Below the pieces are notes generated by a model. That model was not told the origin of the DNA, made no database searches, and saw only the letters and a program-made list of their open reading frames with translations. A stretch of 64,000 nucleotides of DNA from Amoebophrya sp. A120 (taxonomy: Eukaryota > Sar > Dinophyceae > Syndiniales > Amoebophryaceae): the NCBI GenBank assembly GCA_905178155.1, contig CAJINV010000003.1:2831715-2895714 (forward strand). Direction: 5' to 3'. Positions 32,786 to 45,606 of this stretch are shown piece by piece (positions within the stretch are counted from its first letter, which is position 1; each line of letters opens with the position of its first letter). The position numbers and the translations under genes are program-made.

Positions 32786-34787
32786 CGTTACCGCCGGATG
32801 TTGATCAGAAGTGGTGCAGGAGAAAATAAAGTATTGATTTGTATCCTGCAGCTAGACATAGACTCACACTCAAGGTCAACAAGTAGGTACTACATTAATA
32901 TTCAGAAACGCCTAAAACTAACAATCCATCTGGGTCGATTTTATCTTGAATGTGACACGGGATACGCGCACGTTCATCTTCGTAGAAGCCTGGTAGGTTG
33001 ACATGCTGAAAAAGAAGTGCTCATTTTCAAAATCTTGAGTTTGTTGATGACATTGACACGGAGGTGGTACTACTTCAGCGCTTTTTCTTGCGCTGAAGCG
33101 CAGTGGACGACGCGGCAAGTGGTAAGCAAGGACGAAAAAAGCAAGAAAACCGAACAAGTCCCAGTAGAGACGAAAAGCTTTCAAGAAAAACGACACGGCG
33201 CACAGACCTAGGGATGGAGCTGTGGAGCATGCGAATTTAGATATTGTAATATTCACCTTCCAGCAAAGTGCTAGCTTTTGCCTACCTCAAACGATTTTGT
33301 AGTACGAGAAACGGAAGAAGAAACAAAACGAACGACGAGACCGACAGACAAGGTTTGTGGATGGCCGATGTTACTTAACCAATAGCGCACGAAAATAGAT
33401 GCCGTTTCAGATGGCCATCGACGTGTTGCTGGACGAGCCGGATACAGGACATGCGACGCTGATTTCGATGCACGAGCACGATTTGAAAAAAATAGAAACT
33501 CCAGACTGATAATCTTCCCGATACACCTCGATTAGCGTAGTCGTAGCCGCAGTCAGATATTAATCATGCGTTTCAAATTACTAAAGAGAGAGAGAGAAAG
33601 AGCATTTCAAATGAAAATATAGATATACTGCTTTCTTATATCAGGTCTTCACATTATAGGGGAAGAAATCTCGTCTGAGACGAGTTCCTTTTCTCTATAT
33701 GCTTCAGCTTCAATTCACCGCAAAATAAAGTATCACATAGCGCCAGAAGCTTTCTCTGTCGTAGAAGTAGAACTATCTTTACTGCATTTGAAGCGAAAAA
33801 TAAGAGACAAAAAGTGTATGTGTTGACGATAACTAAAGTGGATGGGGATCTCTGTGTTGAGTTGTAAAATAAGACGTTTCCGTTTGCGAAAATTCAAGCA
33901 TAGCTCTAGTGACTGCAAATCGATAGGGACGTGGAGAGAACAAAAGCCGTTCTTTCATTTGAGTGAATACTATATGTTTCTATTTCTTGGGGTACGGGTA
34001 GGAGACAAGGTTATAATCGCATCAAGAAAATGAAACATCGACTCAGAATCCACTCGTGCTTCTTTGCTTTCTGTTTTGTTTTTCTGTCAGGTTCTTGGTG
34101 GAAACGTATCGCTATGTGTTGCACGCTAGCTAGAAGAAGCACTGCGGTCCGTTTTTCGGTTTTCGAGTAACGGGACGGATGTTTCGTCACAAAAGGTGCA
34201 GAGGTACCGCATTCAACGTGCAACCTGTGACAGCGACAGCGACTTCCCGTCCATCGTGGGCACCGCGGCGCTGGACGTATCACCACAAAAACCTGAGTCA
34301 ACAACGCGCTTCTGTGATTGCAATCAAAGTCTGGGCCTGGGGGATACCCGACCCCCGATGAATGAAAACAGTAATTAATGAAGAAGCAGTTCAAGTTGCA
34401 GCTTTGGACTGAGCTTGTATGCAGATACGCTTGTTCCACATCCATTTCCATATTAAAAATCAAAAATATTATGTTCGCAAAGGCGCTGCTCTTTCACATT
34501 GGGAATCAGTTTGTTCATTCGAAGATTCATTTCTTCCTCTTTCACATTGAATACTCGGAACGACAAGCCACAATATGCTGGACATGCTTATGCATAGCTC
34601 ATGCTGTGTCTGTATTTCTTCTTTGTGCACTGGCTGCGCTTTGCCTTTGGCTTTGCATTGATTTGATGGCCTTCGTTTTGCTCATTATGCTTTTCGGCTG
34701 CGTCTGCATCTTGTCTTGATGCCGAATATCAACATCATAATCATCCTTTATTCGGGTTTGAAGTATGCCTTCGTCTCGTATACAGTA
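32786..34787. other. stretch between D and E
   Basis: Holds weak minus-strand frames at 32918-33256 and 34011-34463. The latter could be a last exon of gene E, as D has two exons beyond its PAN-like module, but I could not phase it. An (AG)n run lies near 33583-33600. Confidence 0.35.
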
Positions 34788-37700
34788 TTACTTAGATACA
34801 TCTGCGATTGCGAGGTTGAATCGACTCAGGTTTTCACATGGATAGCTTGCTCCGCCAATCGGGACTGCAACCAGGAGGGCGCCAGCGCAAATATTACTGA
34901 TTTCGTCGTAAGTAGCCTTTGAAGCAGCAATACCCTTGTTCATTTGGAAGTACGATCCATCGACAGATTTACAGTTCACCACTTTGCACTCCTCCGTTTT
35001 GTAAAGGTGGCAATTCATGTTGGGGCTGTATTGGGGATCGAAATAATTGACGTGGTTATGGCCTGCTAAGGTGTTACAAGCTGAGACCAGGCGTTACAAT
35101 AGAAACGTCTGTTTTTCTTTTTGACGCTAAGTCGTCCGAAAAAATCACGATGAAGTGGCCTCTGCTACGCAAGCAGCGACCAGTTCATTGATTCACTCAA
35201 AGCAAGCTTCCATGCATCTCCTCTTCCTCAACTTCATTCCTGTCGCGGATGCGCTTTTCAAATTTTAGGCGCTGTATTCAATATCAGTTCTCTTCCATCT
35301 GCAAACAAATAAACCTTCTTATCTTTGTGAAGCTGAAGAGAACGAGTGAGAGTGATGTAGATGTTCTGCGCGGCAAAGACAATGGAGAGTCCACAGCCTC
35401 GCATCCTCATCACTGTAGTGAGGGTCAGCCAAAGGTCGCTTGGTACTTTGTGCAAAGAGAAAAAAGACCCGAAATGCAGGTAATAGTGAGTTCGGAATGC
35501 AACATCAGAGCAGGCCATAGTACGGGATGCCAGCTTTTTGCGCCTCCCCCACGCACCCGGCCAAGGTGGAGAAGCTATGATAAATACTCCCCCTACCTCC
35601 CGCGATGTCGGACACCGCGTTCTCGATTAGTGCTCCACCAGACTCGACAAGTCCTTTAACGTTGTCCATGACGCCAGCATCGCCTTACCACAGAGAAAAG
35701 TGCTCCCATTACGTCGGTTACTAACTACTGACGAGGCGACTTCTCACAATCCGAGAATATAAAAAATCGTGATCGACGTCCGGACAAAAAATACTGCTGG
35801 TCTACGCGTCGGCGTCCGCAATACATTCACTTTTATAAATTCCTTCTTCATGACACCAGGAATTCTTTTCAAGCAAGCAGGGTGACCCACCTCCGGGGTG
35901 GCTGCCAAATTTCATTCTGTTTTTGTCTTTATCCTTGTTTTTTGGGGCGTAATCGCATTCATGCCGGCATCCATTCTTTCATCTCTCTTCACAAAACTGT
36001 TGTAAGTAACTAGTATGGGTGCACTTTTTTTGGATAGCACCGTCCCGGTAGGGCCACAACAAGCCGTTTTGTGCACCACCGTTTCTTGCGTGACGCAAAT
36101 CTGGACAGGTTTCAACACGAAGGTCCACAGACACAAAATCCCGACAACCAGCACGAGCGAGCCAACTCCGGTAACGATCAGGCATGTCATGACGCTCATT
36201 CCTGTGTTGTTTGATAAATGTCAAAAATTTGGGAGAAATTACAAAATTTTCCCAACAGGTGCCAGTAGTTGAAAAGAACAAAGGGGAGGCTTGACTAAGT
36301 ACTTTAAGAGCAACAAGTGCGAGTAAAGAAAGAAGAAAATTCTTACCAAAGCAAGGACCTTCCCGTTCGTAATTGCGCATGGACCCACGACTCATCTTTC
36401 CGCCTTTGCTCATTCTCATCGAGCCTATCCATCACAAATATTATATCGGGCTCTGGGAAAGTGCGTTTGTCTGTACTTGCTCTTGTAGCATCGTTTTGTT
36501 TTTATTGGGTCACGCAGGTCGTAATCGTATAGATGAAAAATGCACGCAGAGGCGGGAGCGTTTTTACAAGTCGATGGCGTCTGAATGTTTCCACTTCCGC
36601 ATGCGAAGCTCGGCGTGTCAGTAGAAAAAAGTGCGCTAGTCTTCGCGCTCATCGTGCAACTCATCCCAAACATTTGTCTGATTCCGCGGTCATGACTTCG
36701 CAGCTGTGGAAGTGTTTCTTTCTTCACTTTCCAGGCCCAAGAATTATATTCGCAATGCATAGAGCCCTTGCTCCCCATGGAACCGGACCACTTCCCGCCC
36801 TTCGATCCAAACTTGCTGCCCATGCTCATGGATCCTCTTCCACCCATCATTTTTCCGCCCATCGACATGCTGCCCATTTTTCCGCCCATCGACATGCTGC
36901 CGTAGCCACCTTTGCTCGGCATCCCCCGGTACGAACCGGCCGCGGCGGCTGCCGCCGCTCCGTCGGCCCCATCGCCATCACCGTCACCCGCAAAGAGGAC
37001 GAACCTTATCCTGAGTAAAAACTACGTACGTAGCCATTGCTCCTCCATAGTCGAGATCAAACTACATAAGCAAGTTGGGAAGTTTCCCTTTCTTTGTTTC
37101 CTGCTCTTGGGAGCGAATCCAGAACTTTTATTCGGGACAAGTTTGGAAGGACGTTGTGCAGAAATAGACTCTGCGGCCGCAGTAATTGTAGCAAAGGGCT
37201 GTAGTACACAAGTGTAGCCTTGAAAAATGCGCCGCGTCATCACGCCTAGCTAATGCAATGGCGTCACAAACCGACTGTTTATTTAATACCTGTTTCATCG
37301 TTCTTCTGATCAACTGCGCACAGCATTTTTTTCGAAACAGGCCTGCTCGCTGCCTTGGCTCTCGCTCTCAATCTCATGCAGGTAACCCGCATGAGAGGTA
37401 CTATTGGTATTCTATTTCCAGTTCAGATCAACATCAAGGCATGCAGAGCGGGATGACAAATATACTATAACAATGGGGTTTTCGTGAGGAGGTTTTTCCT
37501 CAGGATAGAGCCATCATCTTCGTCAGCAACCACATGATCCGTGTCCACCGCGATATGGATGTGTCAGAGTTGAAATCGACAAAGTTGAAATGATTTTTCA
37601 TGCATAAAATGGATGCCAGTTGGAACCCAGTTTCCAAGTGGCGCATGACAAATTTCGGTGGGCCCTAAATCCGGTTTGTCATGCTGTTTAGGCAAAGGAG

Positions 37701-38037
37701 AGCGATTTTCTCATGCTACTTAAGCAGCTCGAGCTGTAACCCCAAACAGGCTTACCATCGGCCTCACTTTCCTGCTCTGCAACGCACGTACCTCGGGCCA
37801 TGCATTTTATGCATTACAAATTATTTCAACTTTGACGATTTCAATCCTGACACTTCCATACGCGGCCACCGCACCGTCGACCGCCGCGATGGGTCCTGCT
37901 GCGAGCGCCGCCTCTAGCCCGTCCTCTGCGCCACTCACGTCGCTCGCCCCTTCGTTCGCCTCTCCCTCTGCCTGAATGTTCTCGGGTGGAGCATCGTGTT
38001 CCGCGGACCCGCTCCCGCCAAACAGATTGAAAAACAT
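34788..38037 (-). CDS. membrane protein E: Met/Gly/Ser/Lys-rich, PAN-like family
   Basis: Start is an ATG at 38035-38037 (MFFNL, like MFQNL in D). The first exon reads through 59 codons, is cut by introner I10 and resumes in frame to about 37490. A second exon (about 36767-37019) gives an Ala patch and repeated GGKM, GSMSM and SKGG words, is cut by I9, and resumes to 36347, ending NYEREGPCF before a GT donor. The next exon (from 36201) is a membrane helix, VGSLVLVVGILCLWTF, then LKPVQICV. Later pieces around 35600-35670 (VKGLVESGGALIEN), 35520-35590 (GCVGEAQKAGIPYYG) and 34880-35070 (HVNYFDPQ, NCHLYKTEEC) form the PAN-like module. Exon borders after the helix are approximate and the true 3' end may lie nearer 34.0 kb. 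No function is known; paralogue of D. Confidence 0.6.
36426..36761 (-). mobile_element. introner element I9 (family 2 variant)
   Basis: A 336-bp element with ends TATCCATCACAAATATTATA and TTCGCAATGCATA, arms GGGCTCTGGGAAAG / CTTTCCAGGCCC, and flanks GAGCC (36421-36425 and 36762-36766). It sits inside the Met/Gly/Ser/Lys repeat of E; excision of 341 bp gives SKGS-MRMSKGG in frame. Confidence 0.9.
37554..37860 (-). mobile_element. introner element I10 (family 5)
   Basis: A 307-bp element with ends TATGGATGTGTCAGAGTTGA and CCTGACACTTCCATA, and inner words TTGAAATCG / CGATTTCAA and TTTCATGCATAAAATG. Flanks CGCGA / CGCGG agree in 4 of 5 bases. It has the same length and body as I11 at 61.4 kb. 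It cuts the acidic arm of E after VAA. Confidence 0.9.
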
Positions 38038-39153
38038 AGTGTTCTTGTTGTAATCGTCCTCGATGTTCTCTTTCTTGCTACAAAATCTCCTTTTTAGTCT
38101 TAACAGTCTGCAAAGCAAAAGAATCACAATCAAGTAGGGATACTACAGATAGTCATTCGCTCGCAGCTGCGGGATACGCAAGACTGGCGAATATTACTTA
38201 CGAAGATATAGACCGTAGAACAGAATAAATTCGGTAATCTTATGAATGAACTACATCGTTGGGTGTTCTGTGCTCGTAGATAAATATTCGAAGAGATCAT
38301 GGTGCGGTAAGCAAAGACCACCAGCAAAAGACATCTACGGCACCAAAACTTTCAGTACGGACGAGGTGCTTGACGCTGGCGGCGCACGAAAAGACCGATA
38401 GTCACAAAAGCAAAACGGTATGTATCGTGTATGGACGCGGACCGAACAAATAACGTGATCTACGACTCTAGCCTGTAGTTGGTGAACGCAACGATACCGA
38501 GAGAGTCACCTGGTGACACATGATATCAGAACGACACGAAAATGCACGAGAAGCAACAGGTACTCACAAAGACGCTTACATTCATCATACATCCACGACT
38601 ACACATACGAAGACGAACGAAAACGAATGCCAAAACTTAATAGTAAGATAATTAAACCGATATCAGGTGGCACTGGCAAGTACGAGAAATTCCGGCCTTA
38701 CTCCTGCGGCTGCGGGTACTAGTGCCCTTCGTATAGAAGTACTTGAAGACGACTCCCATAGGGATCCGATCCACCGAGGAAAGGAACCACTTAGAAGCTG
38801 GCCATCAACGAATTCTACAAAGAAGAGAACACACCAGGAAGTGGTTTGCGGTCAAAAATTAGGAAAAACAACCTTGATGAGGAATTCTTAGCAGTGAAGT
38901 TGCTGTAAAACTTGAGGATGAAGGCCTAGTTTCTCATTTTTCATCGCTTTCTTGCAGACGTCTTTTCGGGGGGCTAGGTACAAACATAGTACTAAATTAT
39001 TTTTATTGGTCGTGGAAATTCAAATTTGAAAGATAGCAATAGGGAAACACTAATGTAGGAAAAAGAATTGTTTTTTTCGCCGCCGTGCGAAACTGACTTG
39101 TTCTACAAAGAAATCAAAAGCCTATACTTGGAACATCTCTATCTGGGTGCCAG
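38038..39153. other. intergenic stretch between E and F
   Basis: No convincing frame on either strand. It probably holds the 5' flank of gene E. Confidence 0.4.
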
Positions 39154-42100
39154 CTATCGCGGTACAATGCCGCCCATCGAGCTCGCGTCGACCGTGGGGC
39201 CGCCCATGCTCTGACCCCCCTTCTTACTCTCCATCCCGACCCAAATCAGCTTCGCTTGTTTACACAGCGCTTCTTTATCCATTGCAAAAGCATGATCGTA
39301 CTGGAGGTTATTACACAGCATACAAATTTTGTAACAGTCCCCTTAGGTGGAAAAGTGATCAAATTTGTAAAAAAATGCCGGTTTCGGTTTGTTCGTCAAG
39401 AACTCCAAAACAAACCTGTCTTCACTCATGCCAGAAGACCAAGATTTTTGCAGCGATTCGAATATCTAGTGTACGAGCACGATCGTACTTTTGCAGAGGA
39501 TAGTTCTGTTCCTGATACATCGTCAGCGACGTTGGATCCGTTGGCGGACACATGCCGCAGCTTTTCGCTTGGGCTCCCTCTCCACCTCCACCCATTCCCA
39601 TGAACTTTGCCCCGTTCATGCCTAGATCCTTGATCACCTTCGGATCGACAGTGTGGCAGGGCTGCACGATGCACGTCTTTATCGAACGCAAATATCGGGT
39701 CACGGTCAACAGTAGAGATTGCCCATTTCGTATTGGCTTTGGTAAGCACTCTTCCATGCACGTACACGCAATTCGAGCTGCACATAGAAATAAATGAGGT
39801 GGCAATATTTTTAAAACCGCTTTCATCGCAGTCCGCAGTGGTTGAAGTTGCATTTTTAATGCCTACTGCTCCCATGTACGAGCGCACGGGTAGTTCATCC
39901 GTTATACTGAGTTTAGGATGCACGGTGCCGACCCACATCAAAGAGCACCACCAGGCCGCCCCGAAATGACTTCTCTTGCCCTGACCCTGACCTGTGTGAA
40001 CATGATGCATATTCTTGTAGAGAAAACAGTTGGGTGTGCCTCCAATCGCGCCAAGAAGTCCTCCCATCATCCCCGCTCCTGAGCCACCTGAAAAGAAGTC
40101 ATCCCAATGAACAACCAGGAATACACCATATCCATATCCTTGCCATACAATGGTACGCGGCGTAACAAACTGCGGCTTCGATAATGTAAATTTTCATTTT
40201 GGAACGTCGGTAATAAATTATTGTGCGAACTCAGCGAGCTGCGCTCGAAGTACCCCTACATATTTATAATGCGCACGCTTCATCCACCATGTTGTCCCGC
40301 AAATCCAAATACACATGTTGCGTTCCAGCGTCAACATTCTATTCTGGTACCAAAGATGCGAAAGGGCCGCGGCAATACCAACAGTACGACCTTGCTTTAT
40401 GTTCTATAGTAACAGCGTCCTTATGGCCAAAGATGATATCATGGATTCCTGGTGCGCGCGACTTGTTCTCTGTTTGATAATAATTCGCGTAAATGCAGCT
40501 GGGATGATCCGTGCACAGTCGCTTGCAGTGATTCTCGTCGGTGGCCTTCTGCGACCCGGTGTGGAATCCGAGGGCCGCACCGAAACTATTTAACATGTTG
40601 CCGGCGAAGTCCTTGCCTCCCAAAAGCGGGACCGCCGCCCCCGCAGCAGCAATCCCCGCTGCTCCGAGCGCCAGTTTTCCTGCGAGACCGAGCCCCAATA
40701 CAGGTAAAACTTTCTTGTTCACCGTGTGTGCCAGCTTGTACTGCGTTTTTTTGTCCAACCGCTGCCGTTCGTGAGTACGAGCAGCGACGCTTTGCTGCTC
40801 CGTTGTGTTCATTTTATTCTGCAGGTTTTCGTGCTCCGCGGTCGCGGTTTCCGTTTCAAGCAATGCACCGTCTTGGTCAAAGCCACCGGCCGGCGCATCT
40901 TCCGCTCTTGTTCCTGTTGAAGATGTGGCTCGAGCTAACCTCTTTTTTCCGTCCGCTTGTTGTGTTCCCTGCTGGTCTGTCCCTGTTGTATCAAGTGCGA
41001 GTTGACCTTGTTGACCGGCGCCAGAAACTCCGGCGTCCTTCGTAGCTCCTGCCCGCACGACCGTCGGGGTGTTTAATATCCTACTAGCAGGTGGAACAAG
41101 ATTGTCCTCCCTTGGCGGTTGGTCCACGAGATGATCGCGATCCTGCTCATGTTCTTGGGCTGTCCTCTGTCCACCCTCCGTCTTGGTAATATCAGTATCA
41201 CTCCGACGCGGCAGTAGGTGCTCCCTTTCTTGCAAAAGCACATTGCCTTGTCCCGTCTCGGAAAGTAGATCATGCCCACGGTGGTTCGCTCTACTCGACG
41301 TTTCTGCTTGCGCTATAATACCGCCCTGCTCGGCGCTATGTCCATTTTCTTGGCTTAGTATGGCGGCTTCGCCGTTCCAATGACTATGCGGAGCCACTTC
41401 GTCGAGGTCCTCGTGATCCGCGACCTCCATGCCGGCTGCCCGCATCCAATCAGACATCATGCTGTCTACCTCATCTACGTTGAAACCATAGGCATCTATG
41501 ATGTCCTCGATTTCGCGCAGCTGCTCTGCCGTCGCCGTCCGCTCCCCAGCGGCCCCATGATCCCCAGGGTAGTTGTACGACGATTGCGTTTCTTGCATGA
41601 AGGACGACGAGGCTGAAGAACTACTGCTTCCGAAGCCCTTGTGACCTCCAATCCCCGCGCCGGTGCTACCTTTCGGCTCGCAGATAACGGGTCCACGGAT
41701 TATGAACCACCAGAAAACGCAGCTACCAGCCACAATCGCAAACGTGATCACAGCACACAATATCCAGTAGCAGGAGCTGCACCCGCAGCAGCAAGCTGAT
41801 GTATTATGATTGTGAAATAGTTTTTGGATTGATTTGCATTCGTCCAGAAAAATATTACTTTATTTCAATCATTTTCATGTAGTACTGAACCTGTCACCAG
41901 TCGTATCAAGATCTGATATCTTGATCTGAATAGCAGCAAAAAAAATTTCGTCTTTTAGCATGTGCAAAAATCTGATCTGCAATTCTTGTACACAGAAACT
42001 ATACCTTCGTCCGCGTAGCCGTAAATATCGTAATCGTCGTAGCCTTGGGCGTACCGGCCCCCGGGCGGTGGCGGCGGTCCCTTCGTCATTTTCCCGCCGG

Positions 42101-43241
42101 TTCCTTTTTTGCCGCCACCCTTGGTCGAAAAGCCTTTGGGGGGACCGCCTTTCATCATCGGCTTGCCAAACATGCCCATCATGCCAGAGGATTTCCCGCT
42201 ACCCATGCCACTACTACTCAACATGCTGCCGACGCTGGACATAGCACCGTATTTACCCATGCCCTTTCCGCTAGCCGCGAGTGCCATCACTTCGCCCGAC
42301 GCCTCCCCCTCGGGTTGTTGACGCACCAGTCTGGAAGAAGGTCCAAGAGCCACCTTGTCGAGATGCGGCGAAGGTGACCACGATGCGTCGTGCCTGGTTT
42401 GTGCGTTGTGATGTTGTTCCAGGGTCGCCAGTTGCTCTGGCGTGAAGGGGTAAAATCCGTCGTCTTCGTCATATTCCACTGGGTAAGGAACAACGTGGTC
42501 GTGGAAGTTTTCACCCCCCGTGGTGTCGTTTTCCTCGCCTATCAGGACGAGATCGTCCTCGTCGAAGGCTGCGCCTCCGCCGCGTCGAGGTGTTTCTTGC
42601 ACGAGCGGACCTTTTCCGATCCTAGACCTAGTACCAGTTGTACTATCACCCTTCAGGGTCTGCACAGGTTGTACTGGCGGAGTCCTCGTCGCTGCTCCGT
42701 AGAAGGCCTGCAGTTCCGGAGTATAATTGCTGGCGTTCCTGGTCGTCCGGGCATGTTCGTCCTCGTCCTCAACTATTTGTGTCGCTTGGAATGTTTCATG
42801 ATCCGCGTTTGAGAAAATAGAACCACGGCCTCCACCATTTTTACTTGCGACGCTTCTAGTTGTACCACTTGCAGCCTCCCCCTCACGCTGTTTGCTGATC
42901 ATCTTCTTGCCGTTTGCGTTTCTGCTTTTCACTGGGGAAAAGGGTGCGCCTGCTTGTTGCCGGTGGGACGAGGGTATTTCTTCACGGTCTTGGTCTGGCT
43001 TTCTAGCAAAAATGTCGATCCCGTCACTGTCCTCTTGTTCTCGACTGCCAATGTTGATCTTCGCTCTGGTGTTGCCCGGCGGGCTGTAGAGGCTCAGGCT
43101 GTAGGGATCAGGGACTATCACAGTAGTTGCAACAGAACCGCGGCCTGCGTCAAGTGTACTAGTTGTCGACATCCGGTCCCCGTCTAGTGCCACGGTCTCG
43201 TCAACACCATCTCTGCCATCGCCGTAATAATTAGCCTCCAT
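39154..43241 (-). CDS. membrane protein F: large PAN-like family member
   Basis: Start is an ATG at 43239-43241. Exon 42005-43241 encodes a long acidic and polar arm, then a Met/Gly/Ser/Lys stretch (GKGMGKYGAM, MMGMFGKPMMKGG) and a Pro run; its donor is gtatag. Exon 40463-41795 begins with a Cys cluster (CCGCSSCYW), a membrane helix (VITFAIVAGSCVFWWFII) and RGPVIC, then about 330 Glu/Gln/Thr-rich residues, a hydrophobic Gly/Ala stretch (LGLGLAGKLALGAAG) and the first half of a PAN-like module (CKRLCTDHPSC, YANYYQTE). The next exon (about 39640-40095) carries NCFLYKNM and a Cys-rich region. The last part, after I13, ends SMGGIVPR at the stop 39154-39156. The Cys cluster by the helix could be palmitoylated (inference). 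Some internal borders around 39600 are approximate. Confidence 0.6.
39276..39502 (-). mobile_element. introner element I13 (family 4)
   Basis: A 227-bp element with ends TATCCATTGCAAAAGCATGA and CTTTTGCAGAGGATA and arms ATGATCGTAC / GATCGTAC. Flanks TTCTT / GTTCT fit only with a one-base shift. Removing 232 bp joins YQEQN to ALCKQ in frame in gene F. Confidence 0.75.
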
Positions 43242-44535
43242 GGTAAATTCTGGCGTCACCTGGGAAGCGTACTTCTAGCACTACCTCTGGTAGAGGGAAT
43301 GAGGATGATACATACCAGCACAATGTTACATCAAGGAAGGCATGCGAAAAACTGGGAAAGAGATCAGAATAGCCGTGACAACTTTTTCAATAGACATAGG
43401 AGGTGGATCTGCAGCCGATAACAACATCCATACAGCTCTTACTGAATGCATACTAGGTTCTTGGCTCTTCTTCAAAAACCACATTCAAATTCTTCTACCT
43501 CGCAAGTGTGAATCGTAGGTACGCTCATCGCGTAGCGCGATATATTCTTACGGCCGGCTGGTCGACGGGACCACGCCGAGGCATGATACTAATATTTCTA
43601 TCTAAAATTACTATCAAGGGCGGAAGGGCAAGGGCATAGATACTAGGGACACATTTTCTAAAAAATTCAAATTGTTGGGGAACAATAAAGATGTCTAGTA
43701 GTTGAAGCACAGAAAATGGGGGTCCTCAACCTGGAGCGGGCGGTCGCGGTGCAATTAATAGCGACAAATTCAATGATGCTCAAACGAACATGAACGATAC
43801 GAAAAGTAAGTTTCTTTAAGTTTTCTGAAAAAGACACAGGTTGCACGACTTTGTCTTCAAAATTGTACTATCCGCAATGCACGACAAGCGACCGACTCAA
43901 TCAGAAACACGAAAGTTTCCTTGTACGAAAGGACGAGAATAACCGATCTGCGTTGCTGTACGAGCTTAGGTAAGAGCGTCACTCCTGAGATCAGGATCAG
44001 CAGACGAAGAACGTGTTAAATGCACACCGAAAAACAAGGTCAAAGCGCGCTCTACATAAAGTCGGATGGCTGGACCTGGATGAAACGCTAGACTTTGGCG
44101 AATGCTACCGAAGGAACGAGAATGATGTTGTGAAAGACGAATGATGAGGCCTATTTACACGACTAGACGAAGCGGAAGAACGCTGACGTAACGAACAAAA
44201 TATTTTCGCGCACAAATCCACAGCCGGTTTCGATGCTTGTGCTCATACTTCACAGACTTCAATGCACTCGTCTCGCCTGCGTCTCGGCTTAGTGCGTTTC
44301 ATTTATGCATGGAAAAGCTCTGTTTTGATGTTTTTCTTAGTAATACCATCTAGTAATCGTGTGTGTGATGTGTGTGCGTCGTGCCTAAGATGTTGGCTTT
44401 CCTGTAGAAGATGCAGAAACAAAGAAGACAAAACAACAATGACGATACGCTTCCTTTAATACTTACTTTTACTACTGATCAATGTATCAATCATTCACAA
44501 ATTATGTCGCGTCTTCGAAAAATTTACAACAGTGC
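43242..44535. other. stretch without a supported gene
   Basis: Contains only short frames on both strands. Probably the 5' flank of F and the 3' flank of the next gene. Nothing else was recognised. Confidence 0.4.
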
Positions 44536-45606
44536 TCATCCGAGTTTGCGCAAAGAGCCGGGTCCGTAAACCAGGTTTGGCGTAGTTTTCTGTGCCGAAC
44601 TAAAGTAAGCCGCTTCGCCATCGGGAAGCAGTAAAGAAGCTAAACGGTGCATAATCTTGTCGTAAGACACATCAGGAGCATCGGTCTTCGTATAATTCAT
44701 CTCCTGATCGTTTAGCATGATCTGGAGCGTTCCGTCGCCATGGTGGTCGTCAACATGATCTTCAGTTCTTGATGTCGGCCCAGGTATTTTGATTTTCTCA
44801 TTCTTGTCTGCCACGCCGTGGCGGTAGTTGTACCCATGATCGTCTTCACCGTCCAGGAACAGCAAGGAGTCAAACAGCAGGTCCGCCTCGTTTGCGGACA
44901 AATTGAAGTGGTGCAAGAAGTTCCGGATTTTGTCGCGTGCGTCGCGCAGAGTTGTAGTAGGGGTCTCGGACGAATTCGAGTTTTTCATCATCAGTCGAAA
45001 CGACGAGCGAATATTCGTGAACCGCCCGTACGCGTTTTGCTGCAAAAGGTGGACCAAGTTCTCAACCTCCGTCTTCGACGAGCGGTGGCGGTGCGACAGC
45101 TTTGCATTTTTCACGTCGGTTTCAGATGAACCAGGACTGAATTTGTCGGCAGCTCCACCGCTCACTCGACGTGCAGCGCACCGCATAGACGCGAAGTCGA
45201 TTCTTGGTGGATCGTCCTGCATACCCACGCGTGCGACAGACGACGACGCAGTAGTTCTACTTGGAACCTGAGTACAGTACCATCAACTACAATATCATTT
45301 TTCATCACGGAATTATTTATCCGTCAGTACAGATGATTCTGTGACTATTTGGGATTGGGACTAGATCACGATGGAACTACGGGAAGCATGTGTTTCGGAT
45401 GCGTGCAAAAAATAAGCATTGCACCATACCGGCTGCTCCTTTGCGTCGCATCCTTTACCAGTCCTTCCAGGACGGGTCAAATTCTGCATGGCTGCGCGAA
45501 ACTCGGCCTCCCTAGGTGTTCGTGTTGGTGTTGCAGTGGTTGTCAATAACATTGCGTTCGAATCAGCCACAGGACGAGGAATCCCATCCGACAACATCAT
45601 CATCAT
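44536..45606 (-). CDS. hypothetical protein, two exons
   Basis: Exons 45370-45606 and 44536-45267 with a GT-AG intron (donor gtgatc, acceptor ctcag) and matching phase; 969 nt, 322 residues. The start is a run of four ATG codons at 45595-45606; the first is used here. The N-terminal exon is polar with Thr/Pro-rich patches. The second exon has a charged helical region (VENLVHLLQQ), a probable helix pair (KIRNFLHHFNLSANEADLLF) and an acidic, His-rich loop (HVDDHHGDG), then an amphipathic helix near the C-terminus (YDKIMHRLASLLL). No membrane helix or signal is seen and no family is recognised. The intron is only 96 bp, short compared with those of the PAN-like family genes. Confidence 0.6.
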
